Below, in pieces: positions 21,633-29,784 of a DNA stretch of 64,000 bases. Positions within the stretch are counted from its first letter, which is position 1. Every line of letters begins with the position of its first letter. Origin of the DNA: Lautropia sp. SCN 69-89 (GTDB taxonomy: Bacteria > Pseudomonadota > Gammaproteobacteria > Burkholderiales > Burkholderiaceae_E); NCBI GenBank assembly GCA_001724855.1, contig MEED01000021.1:24946-88945 (forward strand), given 5' to 3'. Both the position numbers and the translations under genes were made by a program. The notes under the pieces are model-generated. The model was not told where the DNA came from. It searched no databases and saw only the letters and a program-made list of their open reading frames with translations.

Positions 21633-21662
21633 GGCGCGCGGGCGCGCGCCATGCCGCGCGCC
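21633..21662. terminator. GC hairpin between convergent BPSS1780 and uvrD genes
   Basis: Nine-base arms GGCGCGCGG and CCGCGCGCC are separated by 12 bases in the short gap between two converging genes. There is no T-tract on either side, so a simple intrinsic terminator is doubtful; the hairpin could still pause polymerase or protect transcript ends. Confidence 0.3.
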
Positions 21663-21676
21663 GCCGGGGTCGTCCG

Positions 21677-24064
21677 CTACCCGATCGGTTCGAGCCGCGC
21701 CACCGACAGCGCGAGCCACTTCAGCCCTTCGCGGCCGAAGTTCACCTGCACGCGCGCGTCGTCGCCGCTGCCTTCGATCCCGACGATCACCCCCTCGCCG
21801 AAGCGCGCATGCGTCACGCCCTGGCCGACGCGAAACGCCGTGCCGCGGTCGAACTTCTGCGCGGCGCGCTGTTCGGCGCCCGACAGGCGCCCGATGTCGG
21901 CGTCGCCCGCGCGCGTGCCCGTGACGCGCCCCCGGCCGGCCGCGCCCTGTCGGCCGAAGCCCTCCCAGGCACCGCCCCAGCCTTCGCGATAGCCGGCCGA
22001 TGCGGCCGGCAGGCCGCGCGGCGTCAGCCACTTCAGCAGCGCCGGCGGCAACTCGTCGAGAAAGCGCGAACGCACGCTGTAGCGGGTCTGCCCATGCAGC
22101 ATCCGGGTCTGCGAGAACGACAGATACAGGCGCTGGCGCGCGCGCGTGATCGCCACGTACATCAGCCGGCGCTCTTCCTCGAGCCCCTCGGGCTCGGCGA
22201 TCGAGTTCTCGTGCGGAAACAGGCCCTCCTCGAGCCCGGTGACCATCACCGCGTCGAATTCCAGTCCCTTGGCGGCGTGCACCGTCATCAGCTGTACCGC
22301 GTCGCTGCCTTCGCCGGCCTGGTTCTCGCCGGCCTCGAGCGACGCATGCGCGAGAAAGGCTGCGAGCGGAGCGACGCGCGGCTCCTGCGTCGGGTCGCCG
22401 GCCGACGCGCCCGCGCCTTCGGGCGCGTCGCTCCCGGCGCCGACGGCGCCCGCGGCCCCACCGCGTACCGCGTCGGCCAGGCCCGACACGCCGAAGCTGG
22501 CCGGCACGTCGCGTCCGATACCCTCGTCGGCGAGGAAGACGGCGGCGGCGTTGACCAGTTCGCGCAGGTTCTCGATGCGGTCCTGGCCCTCGCGCTCGGC
22601 CTGGTAATGCGCGATCAGGCCGCTGCGGTCGACCACGTGCTCGACCAGTTCGGTGAGCGGCATCGCCCGGGTGTCGGCGCGCAGCCGCTCGATCAGCTGC
22701 GCGAACGCACCGAGCTTGCCCGCGGCTGCGCCGCCGATCGACGGCAGCGCCGCGAACAGGCTGCACCCGCCGGCGCGCGCGGCGTCCTGCAGCGCCTCGA
22801 GCGTGCGCGCGCCGATGCCGCGCGCGGGATAGTTGACCACCCGCAGGAACGCACCGTCGTCGTCGGGGTTCTCGAGCAGGCGCAGGTAGGCGAGCGCGTG
22901 CTTGATCTCGGCGCGCTCGAAAAAGCGCAGCCCGCCGTAGACGCGGTAGGCGATGCCCGCCGAGAACAGCGCATGCTCGATCACCCGCGACTGCGCGTTC
23001 GAGCGGTACAGCACCGCAATCGCGCTGCGCGACCAGCCCTCGCCGACCAGCCCGCGGATCTCCTCGACCAGCCACTGCGCTTCCTGCGCGTCGGTCAGCG
23101 ATTCGTGAACGCGCACCGGCTCGCCCTCGCCGGCGTCGGTCCAGAGGTTCTTGCCGAGCCGGCGGCTGTTGTGGGCGATCAGCGCGTTGGCGCATTCGAG
23201 GATGTTGCCGTGCGAGCGGTAGTTCTGCTCGAGCCTGATCAGGTTGGCGACGCGCAGTTCGCGCTCGAACGCCGCCATGTTGGCGACCTTCGCGCCGCGA
23301 AACGCATAGATGCTCTGGTCGTCGTCGCCCACCGCGAAGATCACCGCCGAGTCACCCGCGAGCAGCCGCAGCCACCGGTACTGCAGCGCGTTGGTGTCCT
23401 GGAATTCGTCGACCAGGATGTGCCTGAAGCGCGCCTGGTAGTGCTCGCGCAGCAGCTGGTTGCGCACGAGCAGCTCGTAGCTGCGCAACAGCAGTTCGGC
23501 GAAATCGACGACTCCCTCGCGCTGGCACTGCTCGTCGTAGGCCGCGTAGAGCTCGACCAGGCGCCGCGTGTAGTCGTCGCCGGCCTCGACGTCGGCGGCG
23601 CGTCGTCCCTCTTCCTTGGCACCGTTGATGAAGTGCTGCAGGTTCTTCGGCGGGAACTTCTCGTCGTCGACGTTGAGCGCGCGCAGCAGCCGCTTGATCG
23701 CCGCGAGCTGGTCCTGGGAGTCGAGGATCTGGAACGTGTGCGGCAACCCGGCGTCGCGGTGATGCGCGCGCAGCATCCGGTTGGCCAGGCCGTGGAAGGT
23801 ACCGATCCACATGCCGCGCGTGTTCACCGGCAGCATCGCCGACAGCCGCGCGAGCATCTCGCGCGCCGCCTTGTTCGTGAAGGTGACTGCGAGCAGCCCC
23901 TGCGGGCTCACCTGCCCGGTCGAGACCAGCCACGCGATCCGCGTGGTGAGCACGCGTGTCTTGCCGCTGCCGGCGCCTGCGAGAACCAGCGCATGCTGCG
24001 CCGGCAACGTGACGGCCGCGAGCTGCTGCTCGTTCAGGTGCGCCAGGAGATTCGGCTTCGACAT
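21677..24064 (-). CDS. uvrD: UvrD/Rep superfamily 1 DNA helicase (helicase II type)
   Basis: This 795-residue 3'-5' helicase acts in nucleotide-excision and mismatch repair. Motifs in order: Q-motif region LNEQQLAAVT, Walker A AGAGSGKTRVL, Walker B VDEFQDTN, motif III GDDDQSIYAFRGA, motif V/VI VHAAKGLEFD and VAITRARQRLYLSFS. A C-terminal Tudor-like module (FRVGQGVTHARFGEGVI) marks it as UvrD/PcrA rather than Rep. An Ala/Gly-rich insertion sits in the 2B region. The ATG 24064 gives MSKPNLLAHLNEQQ; the longer open frame upstream is not conserved in character. Confidence 0.95.
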   Translation of the reverse strand: MSKPNLLAHLNEQQLAAVTLPAQHALVLAGAGSGKTRVLTTRIAWLVSTGQVSPQGLLAVTFTNKAAREMLARLSAMLPVNTRGMWIGTFHGLANRMLRAHHRDAGLPHTFQILDSQDQLAAIKRLLRALNVDDEKFPPKNLQHFINGAKEEGRRAADVEAGDDYTRRLVELYAAYDEQCQREGVVDFAELLLRSYELLVRNQLLREHYQARFRHILVDEFQDTNALQYRWLRLLAGDSAVIFAVGDDDQSIYAFRGAKVANMAAFERELRVANLIRLEQNYRSHGNILECANALIAHNSRRLGKNLWTDAGEGEPVRVHESLTDAQEAQWLVEEIRGLVGEGWSRSAIAVLYRSNAQSRVIEHALFSAGIAYRVYGGLRFFERAEIKHALAYLRLLENPDDDGAFLRVVNYPARGIGARTLEALQDAARAGGCSLFAALPSIGGAAAGKLGAFAQLIERLRADTRAMPLTELVEHVVDRSGLIAHYQAEREGQDRIENLRELVNAAAVFLADEGIGRDVPASFGVSGLADAVRGGAAGAVGAGSDAPEGAGASAGDPTQEPRVAPLAAFLAHASLEAGENQAGEGSDAVQLMTVHAAKGLEFDAVMVTGLEEGLFPHENSIAEPEGLEEERRLMYVAITRARQRLYLSFSQTRMLHGQTRYSVRSRFLDELPPALLKWLTPRGLPAASAGYREGWGGAWEGFGRQGAAGRGRVTGTRAGDADIGRLSGAEQRAAQKFDRGTAFRVGQGVTHARFGEGVIVGIEGSGDDARVQVNFGREGLKWLALSVARLEPIG

Positions 24065-24107
24065 GCTGGCTGGCGCAGGGCGCGCGGCGCGCCCGACTGC
24101 GTCGGGC

Positions 24108-24608
24108 TTACCGCTTGGCCGACTTGCGAACCCGCTGCGACCAGACAGGCTGGCGCGGCGCGAGCCCACCGTGGCGGATCTCGACGCAGCGGTTGATCCA
24201 GCGCGAAGATTCGTCGGCAAGGTCGACCACCGGCGCGTTGGCGCCGTGGCTGACGCGCACGATGCGGTGGCTCTGCACACCGAACTGCTCGAGAAGCGCA
24301 GCCACCGCCTGCGTGCGATGCATGCTCAACTGCACCGCCGCCTCGGGCTCGTCGGCCGAGTTGGCGTGACCCGACACGATGAGGGTACCGCCCGGCCCCT
24401 TGTTGAAGCGCTCGGCCTGCTCGCGGATGAGCTCGTGGTACTGCTGCGCCACGCAGGTCGAGTCGCCGTCGAAGTAGATCCGGGTGGAGTCTGGCTCCTG
24501 CGCCTTGCCGGAAGCGCGCGGTACGGCACTGCCGCCGACGACCTCGAGCTTCGGCCTGGGCGAAGCAGCAGCCACGGAATCCACGGTCGAACGAAGCTTT
24601 TCCTGCAT
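24108..24608 (-). CDS. OmpA-like domain protein without an export signal
   Basis: This 166-residue protein has an OmpA/MotB-like peptidoglycan-binding fold at about residues 48-150: IYFDGDSTCVA at the start, then SGHANSADEP, LSMHRTQAVAALLEQFGV and SSRWINRCVEI, which follow the family's usual GHTD, LSxxRAxxV and NRRVEI pattern. Unusually there is no signal peptide, lipobox or membrane segment, so it appears cytoplasmic or uses a partner. The start ATG 24608 follows AGGAGATCGTGC; an ATG at 24629 lies upstream of that site. The peptidoglycan-contacting Asp of the GHTD motif is replaced by Asn. Confidence 0.7.
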   Translation of the reverse strand: MQEKLRSTVDSVAAASPRPKLEVVGGSAVPRASGKAQEPDSTRIYFDGDSTCVAQQYHELIREQAERFNKGPGGTLIVSGHANSADEPEAAVQLSMHRTQAVAALLEQFGVQSHRIVRVSHGANAPVVDLADESSRWINRCVEIRHGGLAPRQPVWSQRVRKSAKR

Positions 24609-24744
24609 GCACGATCTCCTGACTGGCATGGCGCGGGCGAACGAAACTCCGGCGCCGGAGCTTGCGCGGCGCGCCCGATCGGTAAGGGGGGAACGCGTAT
24701 TTTAGCAAATCGGCGCGGGCCGCCGCCGCACGCCCCTGCGCAGG

Positions 24745-26031
24745 TCAGTGATTCGGCTCCATCAGTTTCGAGAGCACGACGTGCACCGCGAGCCCGCCGA
24801 GGATCGCCCATTCGAGCGGAATCGTGACCACCAGCGCGAAAGTCGCCGCCATCACGATCGCGTCGCGGCGGCTGTGCCGCGCGATATGGCGGATGTCGCG
24901 CACGTCGATGAGTCCCACCGCGACCATCAGCAGGATGCCTGCGACCGACGCGAGCGGCAGGTAATGCGACAGCGGCGCCACGAACGCCAGCAACACCAGC
25001 AGGAAGCCCGCTGCGGCCACCGCCGACAATGGCGTGCGCGCGCCGGCCGCGACATTGACGCCCGAGCGGTTGAACGATCCGCTGGCCGGGTACGATGAGA
25101 AGAACGAGCCGACCAGGTTCGCCATCCCCTGCCCGATGACTTCGCGGTTGCCTTCGAGCTGGTCACCGCTCTTCACCGCGATCGCCCGCGCGATCGACAC
25201 CGCTTCGGCCAGCGCCAGCACCGTCATGATCATCGACGGCACCAGCAGCGTCTCGAGCGCACTGAACGACAATGTCGGCGCCGACAGCGGCGGAATCGCG
25301 CCCGGCAACTGCTCGACCGCCTTCACCGCAAAGTCGGGCGAGATCGCCGCCAGCAGCGCCGCGATCGCGCCGCCCGCCAGCACGCCGACCAGCATGTACG
25401 GCACACGATTGTTCCACGGCCGCGCGAGCAGGCAGGCCGCGACCGTGCCGAAGGCCACCACCGCGGTCGGCCAGTGCGTCAACCCGATGTCGCGCCCCAG
25501 GCGCCAGAGCGTCTGCCACACCGACATGCCGCGCGGCCAGTCGAAGCCGAACAGGTTGCGCACCTGCGAGTTCACGATCAGCACCGCGGCACCTGCGGTG
25601 AAGCCGACGATCACGCTGTGCGGCACCCGGTCGACCGCGCGGCCCAGGCCGGCGACCCCGATCGCGAGCTGCCAGAAGCCGACCATGAACGTCAGCGTGA
25701 TCACCAGCTGCACGTAGTCGGCCGAACCCGGCGTCGCCAGCGGCGCGATCAGGCCGAGCACCGTGAGCGAGATCGCGTTGGCGGGGCCGGTCACCATCAG
25801 GCGGCTGGCGCCGAACAGCGCGGCGATCACGCACGGGACCATCGCGCTGTAGAGACCGTATTCCGGCGGCATTCCGGCCAGCGTGGCGAAAGCCACGCCC
25901 TGCGGCAGCACCACCACCGCGCCGGTGAGTCCGGCCAGCAGGTCGGCGCGCAGGGTCGCCCGGTCCTTGACCAGCGGCAGCCAGGCAAGGAACGGGAAGA
26001 GGCGTCCGAGAGTACGTCGATCAGTTATCAT
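24745..26031 (-). CDS. SulP-family anion transporter lacking a STAS domain
   Basis: This 428-residue inner-membrane protein carries the SulP core: WLPLVKDRATLRADLLAGLT near the N terminus, VLPQGVAFATLAGMPPEYGLY, and FNRSGVNVAAGARTP. It has about 11-12 hydrophobic segments. SulP proteins usually add a cytoplasmic STAS domain of about 130 residues; here the protein ends right after the last membrane segment at KLMEPNH. The substrate could be sulfate, bicarbonate or another anion. The start ATG 26031 matches the family N terminus and lies 11 bases from the opposing start of the EamA gene. Confidence 0.88.
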   Translation of the reverse strand: MITDRRTLGRLFPFLAWLPLVKDRATLRADLLAGLTGAVVVLPQGVAFATLAGMPPEYGLYSAMVPCVIAALFGASRLMVTGPANAISLTVLGLIAPLATPGSADYVQLVITLTFMVGFWQLAIGVAGLGRAVDRVPHSVIVGFTAGAAVLIVNSQVRNLFGFDWPRGMSVWQTLWRLGRDIGLTHWPTAVVAFGTVAACLLARPWNNRVPYMLVGVLAGGAIAALLAAISPDFAVKAVEQLPGAIPPLSAPTLSFSALETLLVPSMIMTVLALAEAVSIARAIAVKSGDQLEGNREVIGQGMANLVGSFFSSYPASGSFNRSGVNVAAGARTPLSAVAAAGFLLVLLAFVAPLSHYLPLASVAGILLMVAVGLIDVRDIRHIARHSRRDAIVMAATFALVVTIPLEWAILGGLAVHVVLSKLMEPNH

Positions 26032-26042
26032 GGATAGCAATC

Positions 26043-26987
26043 ATGCAAGGGCCGGTTCCACCCCACGGGCGCGAGCGCGAACTGCAGGCCCTCGTGGTCG
26101 CGCTCGCGGTCATCGCCGTCTGGGGCGCGAACTTCTCGGTGCAGAAGGCCCTGTTCGCGGCGATCACGCCGACCGGATTCCTGTTCGCGCGCTACCTGAT
26201 CATGCCGGTGTGCGCGCTGGCGCTGCTGCTGCACACCTACGGCACCCGGTTTCCGGCGGTTTCGAGGCGCGACCTCATCGCGCTGGCGAAGCTCGGCTTC
26301 GTCGGTCACGTGCTCCACGTGGGCATGGTGACGCACGGCATCGACTGGTCGACCGCGTTCTCGAGCTCGCTGATCCTGGCGTGCGGGCCGATCTTCACGC
26401 TGCTGATCCTGCGCTGGTCCGGAATCGAGCGACTGAACGGCGCGCAGGTCGCGGGCGTGGCGGTCGCCTGCGCCGGCGTGCTGGTCTTCCTGTCGGACAA
26501 GCTGCTCGCCGGTCGCTGGCTGGCCGGCGGCGGCGATCTGTTCCTGCTGGTCGCGGCGAGCTTCTTCTCCTGGTACACCGTGGCTGCGAAGCCGCTGATC
26601 GAACGTCATGGCGGGATCGTCGTGATGGCCTACGCGACGCTGCTGGGCAGCGTGCCCGTAGTGGCGTTGTCGATGCCGGTGGGCGTGGGTATCGAGTGGT
26701 CGAAGCTCTCGCCGCTGCTCTGGGCGGGCCTGCTCTGGGCGGTGATCGTGTCGGCCTTCGTCGGCTGGCTCGCCTGGGGTTGGGTGAACGCGGTGCGCGG
26801 CGTGGGCCGGACCGCCCCGCTGATGTACCTGATGCCGCCAGTCGCCGGAGCGGTCGCGTGGGTGGCATCGGACGAGCGCTTCACCGCGGCCAAGCTGCTC
26901 GGCGCGACGATCACGCTGGGCGGCGTCGCGCTGGCGCAATTCGCCGGCAGGAGCCGCGCGCGCGAGGCGCCGGCCCTGGTCGACTGA
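26043..26987 (+). CDS. EamA/DMT-family transporter
   Basis: This 314-residue inner-membrane protein has ten hydrophobic segments in two five-helix EamA halves. VALAVIAVWGANFSVQKALF opens the first, and the last helix contains LGATITLGGVALAQF. Family members export amino acids, nucleosides or other metabolites; the substrate is not predictable. The ATG 26043 has no clear ribosome site and the 5' leader must come from within the SulP gene on the other strand. Confidence 0.85.
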   Translation: MQGPVPPHGRERELQALVVALAVIAVWGANFSVQKALFAAITPTGFLFARYLIMPVCALALLLHTYGTRFPAVSRRDLIALAKLGFVGHVLHVGMVTHGIDWSTAFSSSLILACGPIFTLLILRWSGIERLNGAQVAGVAVACAGVLVFLSDKLLAGRWLAGGGDLFLLVAASFFSWYTVAAKPLIERHGGIVVMAYATLLGSVPVVALSMPVGVGIEWSKLSPLLWAGLLWAVIVSAFVGWLAWGWVNAVRGVGRTAPLMYLMPPVAGAVAWVASDERFTAAKLLGATITLGGVALAQFAGRSRAREAPALVD

Positions 26988-27079
26988 AGCCGGCCCCGGG
27001 GCCGCGCCGCAGGCGTGGTCCTTGCTACTCGCATCCGGCATTCTAGCCTGCCGGATTCATCTGAAAAACCGGGAAATTC

Positions 27080-27108
27080 TTGACCTGGACATTGGCGAAT
27101 CCGATGAT
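27080..27108 (+). promoter_or_regulatory. Candidate promoter TTGACC-N17-GATGAT before the LysR gene
   Basis: A good -35 (TTGACC) and weak -10 (GATGAT) with 17-base spacing lie in the 220-base gap between the EamA and LysR genes, about 100 bases before the LysR start. The rest of the gap shows a perfect GC palindrome (GGCCCCGGGGCC) just after the EamA stop and nothing else I can interpret. Confidence 0.35.
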
Positions 27109-27207
27109 TCCGGCATGCCTTCCAGAACCCGACCGGGTATCCCGGCCCGCCAGCGCCACGGCATCGACGCCGACCGGGTCCCCGCGCCGCGCCAGGGACG
27201 CGCGCGG

Positions 27208-28128
27208 ATGACGCTCAGGCAGCTCGAGGCGTTCTGCGCGGTCGCGCTCGCCGGAAGCGTCTCGGCCGGCGCGCAGCGGCTCGCGCGCACGCAATCGGCG
27301 GTGAGCCTGGCCTTGCAGGAGCTCGAGTCAGCGCTGGGCGCGCGCCTGTTCGAACGCGCCGGGCGCGGCCTGAGGCAGACCGACGCGGCACGCCGCCTGC
27401 TGCCGAAGGCGATCGAGATCGTCGAGCGCGCCATCGAGTTGCCCACGATCGCGATCGACGAGGCCGCGCCCGCGCGGCGCCTGGCGATCGGCGCCACGCG
27501 CACGATCGGCCCGTTCCTGATGCCCGGACTGCTGGCGGACTTCGCCCGCCGCCACCCGAACCTGACGGCGAACGTGTCGGTGGACCTGGCGATCGAGAAC
27601 ACCGAGACGCTGGTGGCTCGCATTCACGACCTGACGCTAGACCTGGCGTTCATCGAAGGCGAGGTGCTCGAGCCGGGGCTGACGGTCCAGGCGTGGCTCG
27701 ACGACGAGGTCTGCCTGTTCGCGCGCGCGGACCATCCGGCGCCGCGGGCGCTCGCGGCGGGTCGCTGGGTGCTGCGCGAGCGCGGCTCGGGAACCCGCGA
27801 AACCTTCCTGCGCGCGATGCAGCCGCTGATCGGCACGCCCGAGATCGCGATCGAGGTCAGCGATTCGCTGGCGCTCAAGCGACTGGTGGCCGCCGGCGAC
27901 TGGTTCGGCTGCCTGAGCCGGATGGCGATCGCCGACGAGTTGCGCGACGGCACGCTGCGCGACATCACGCCGCGTTCGCCCGCGCTGCGGCGCGCGCTGA
28001 CCCGTTCGTTCTGGCTGGTGTCGCATCCGCAGCGCTATCGCTCCGCACTGGCCGACGCGCTGCTCGCGCATGCGCGCGCGGCGGCGGGCAATCGGGCGGG
28101 CAGGCGGGCCAGGCAGGCCCCTTCCTAG
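27208..28128 (+). CDS. LysR-family transcriptional regulator
   Basis: This 306-residue regulator has an N-terminal winged HTH (MTLRQLEAFCAVALAGSVSA, then ARTQSAVSLALQELE) and a C-terminal periplasmic-binding-like effector domain from about residue 85. The start ATG 27208 follows CAGGGACG and yields the standard N terminus; a longer frame upstream has no family character. Its stop TAG overlaps that of glk on the other strand in the palindrome CTAG. It has no obvious divergently transcribed target; the EamA transporter upstream is a possible one. Confidence 0.9.
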   Translation: MTLRQLEAFCAVALAGSVSAGAQRLARTQSAVSLALQELESALGARLFERAGRGLRQTDAARRLLPKAIEIVERAIELPTIAIDEAAPARRLAIGATRTIGPFLMPGLLADFARRHPNLTANVSVDLAIENTETLVARIHDLTLDLAFIEGEVLEPGLTVQAWLDDEVCLFARADHPAPRALAAGRWVLRERGSGTRETFLRAMQPLIGTPEIAIEVSDSLALKRLVAAGDWFGCLSRMAIADELRDGTLRDITPRSPALRRALTRSFWLVSHPQRYRSALADALLAHARAAAGNRAGRRARQAPS

Positions 28129-29117
28129 TTCCGATGTCGGTGCGTCGTGGCGGCCGACAGGCGCAGCATCGGCGCGCGGCAGGCGCCGTCGACGATGCGC
28201 GCAAGGCCGCGAAATGCGAGGTCGCCGGCGAGCACGCGGCGCACCGGGACTTCTCGCTGGGTGGCCGCGTAGCGGCCCTTGTCGTCGAACGCCTCGAGAA
28301 ACGCGGCGGCATCGAAGGTCTCGGCCAGGCCGTCGAGCACGCCTCCGGTGAGCCAGACGCCGGCATCGGCGCCGAAGGCGAGGCACAGGTCGCCTGCAAA
28401 GGCACCGAGCAGCCGCGAGAACCACTGCGTTGCCTCGCGCGCGGCGCGCTCGCCCTGGGCCGCACGCGAGGCGACTTCGGGTGCCGGCGCCGGCGTCGCG
28501 GCTCCACTTCGCCAGGCGTGCAGCCATCCCAGCCCTTCGCCGCTCAACAGGCGTTCCCACGACAGCCGGCCCCAGCGGGTTCGGCCGAGCCCGTGCAGCG
28601 CGTCGATTTCGGCGCCCTGCCAGGCAAGGCCCATGTGGCCAGCCTCGCTGGCAAGCACGCGTTCGTCGCCGCCGGTCGTTCCGATCAGCGCGGCCACGCC
28701 CAGCCCGGTTCCCGGGCCGATCAGCAGCCGGCTCCCCGGCCCCGGTACGCCCTCGCGCAGCACGAGACTGTCGCGTTCGCCCAGCACCGGCACTCCGGCG
28801 GCGGCGGCGACGAAGTCGTTGACCACGCACAGCGTGCGCAGGCGCAGCGTCGCGCGCAGGCTCTCCGGGTCGAGGATCCAGTCGCGGTTGGTCATTCGCA
28901 GCGGTCCGCGGCGCACCGGCAGCGCGATCGCGAGCGCGGCGTGCGCGGCGGGCTGCGTCTGGGCGCGCTCGAAGCCGAGCAGCGCATCGGCGACGCCGGC
29001 GCTCGCATCGGCGCGCATCCGCACGATGTCGCCGGCGCCATTCTCGCGGCCCCAGCGGCAGAGGCGCACGTGGGTGCCGCCGATGTCGGCGAACAGCCAG
29101 TCGCGCGCTGCGGACAC
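28125..29117 (-). CDS. glk: Glucokinase
   Basis: This 330-residue enzyme phosphorylates glucose with ATP. The first phosphate loop is ADIGGTHVRL, the sugar-binding Glu-His segment is ASEAGHMGLA, and the second glycine-rich region is GPGTGLGVAAL, matching the proteobacterial Glk family rather than ROK kinases (no zinc cysteine cluster). The start is a GTG at 29117, only 5 bases after the MarR stop, so it is likely co-transcribed with that regulator. The stop overlaps the LysR stop. Confidence 0.92.
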   Translation of the reverse strand: MSAARDWLFADIGGTHVRLCRWGRENGAGDIVRMRADASAGVADALLGFERAQTQPAAHAALAIALPVRRGPLRMTNRDWILDPESLRATLRLRTLCVVNDFVAAAAGVPVLGERDSLVLREGVPGPGSRLLIGPGTGLGVAALIGTTGGDERVLASEAGHMGLAWQGAEIDALHGLGRTRWGRLSWERLLSGEGLGWLHAWRSGAATPAPAPEVASRAAQGERAAREATQWFSRLLGAFAGDLCLAFGADAGVWLTGGVLDGLAETFDAAAFLEAFDDKGRYAATQREVPVRRVLAGDLAFRGLARIVDGACRAPMLRLSAATTHRHRN

Positions 29118-29122
29118 GGCCC

Positions 29123-29662
29123 CTACAGGTCGGACAGCGGCAGGTGTCGCGCGCTGCGGTCGGCGCTGCGCATCGACTTCACGACCTCGTCGAGCAGGCG
29201 GTTCAGCGTGGCGAGGCGCTTCGGATCGAAGCGCGACAGCACGTCGGCGAGCATGCCCACCAGCGGCTTGGGCGCGCGGGCGATCACCTCTTGGCCCGCC
29301 TCGGTCGGATGCAGCTGCACGATGCGCTGGTCGGCGCTTTCGCGGGCGCGGCGGATCAATCCCTGGCGCGCCAGCTGCTCGACGAGGTTGCTGGCGGTGG
29401 ACTGCTGCACCGCCATCGAGCGGGCGAGATCCTTGACACGGATGCCCGGCGACTGCACGACGACCGCCAGCGCCCAGAGTTGCGAGCCGCTGATTCCACA
29501 GCGCTCCTCGACCTCGTGGAAATGGCGCCGGACCGCGCGAAAGATGACGCGGAAGTTCTGCAGCGCCTCGATCGCGTCCGGGGACTGCCCGGGCGGCAAC
29601 GGGGGGCGATCCGCGGGGGCGCGCGGGCCGGGGTGCGTTTCGACGACGGCGGTGCGGTTCAT
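29123..29662 (-). CDS. MarR-family transcriptional regulator
   Basis: This is a 179-residue winged-helix dimer-type repressor. The recognition region is MAVQQSTASNLVEQLARQGL and the wing follows in RRARESADQRIVQLHPTEAG. The first 30 residues are Pro/Ala-rich. ATG 29662 is preferred because the conserved part begins soon after it; the frame is open further upstream to 29779. It is divergent from the NnrS-like gene and 5 bases ahead of glk. Confidence 0.88.
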   Translation of the reverse strand: MNRTAVVETHPGPRAPADRPPLPPGQSPDAIEALQNFRVIFRAVRRHFHEVEERCGISGSQLWALAVVVQSPGIRVKDLARSMAVQQSTASNLVEQLARQGLIRRARESADQRIVQLHPTEAGQEVIARAPKPLVGMLADVLSRFDPKRLATLNRLLDEVVKSMRSADRSARHLPLSDL

Positions 29663-29765
29663 CGATGTCGGTGTGCTACGGTTGAAGACCCGGAAATTAT
29701 GCGGATGGCCGTGGCTTTGCGCGACGGGCTTTTCGGCCGGAAACCTTCGCGCACATACATTCCGC

Positions 29766-29779
29766 TTGATATGACGCAA
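29766..29779 (+). promoter_or_regulatory. Candidate FNR/DNR-type half-palindrome TTGATATGACGCAA
   Basis: The 14-base site has a perfect TTGAT half and a weaker CGCAA half with the normal 4-base spacer. FNR/DNR-family regulators recognise TTGAT-N4-ATCAA or -GTCAA, and often control nnrS. It lies 6-19 bases before the GTG at 29785, which is close and may mean the true start is the GTG at 29824. Confidence 0.35.
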
Positions 29780-29784
29780 GGCGC

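Noticed and set aside
26992..27003. GGCCCCGGGGCC palindrome after the EamA gene as a terminator
   Set aside because: No loop and no T-run; common in GC-rich DNA.
27022..27207. N-terminal extension of the LysR gene
   Set aside because: The first 62 codons lack family sequence; a ribosome site precedes ATG 27208.
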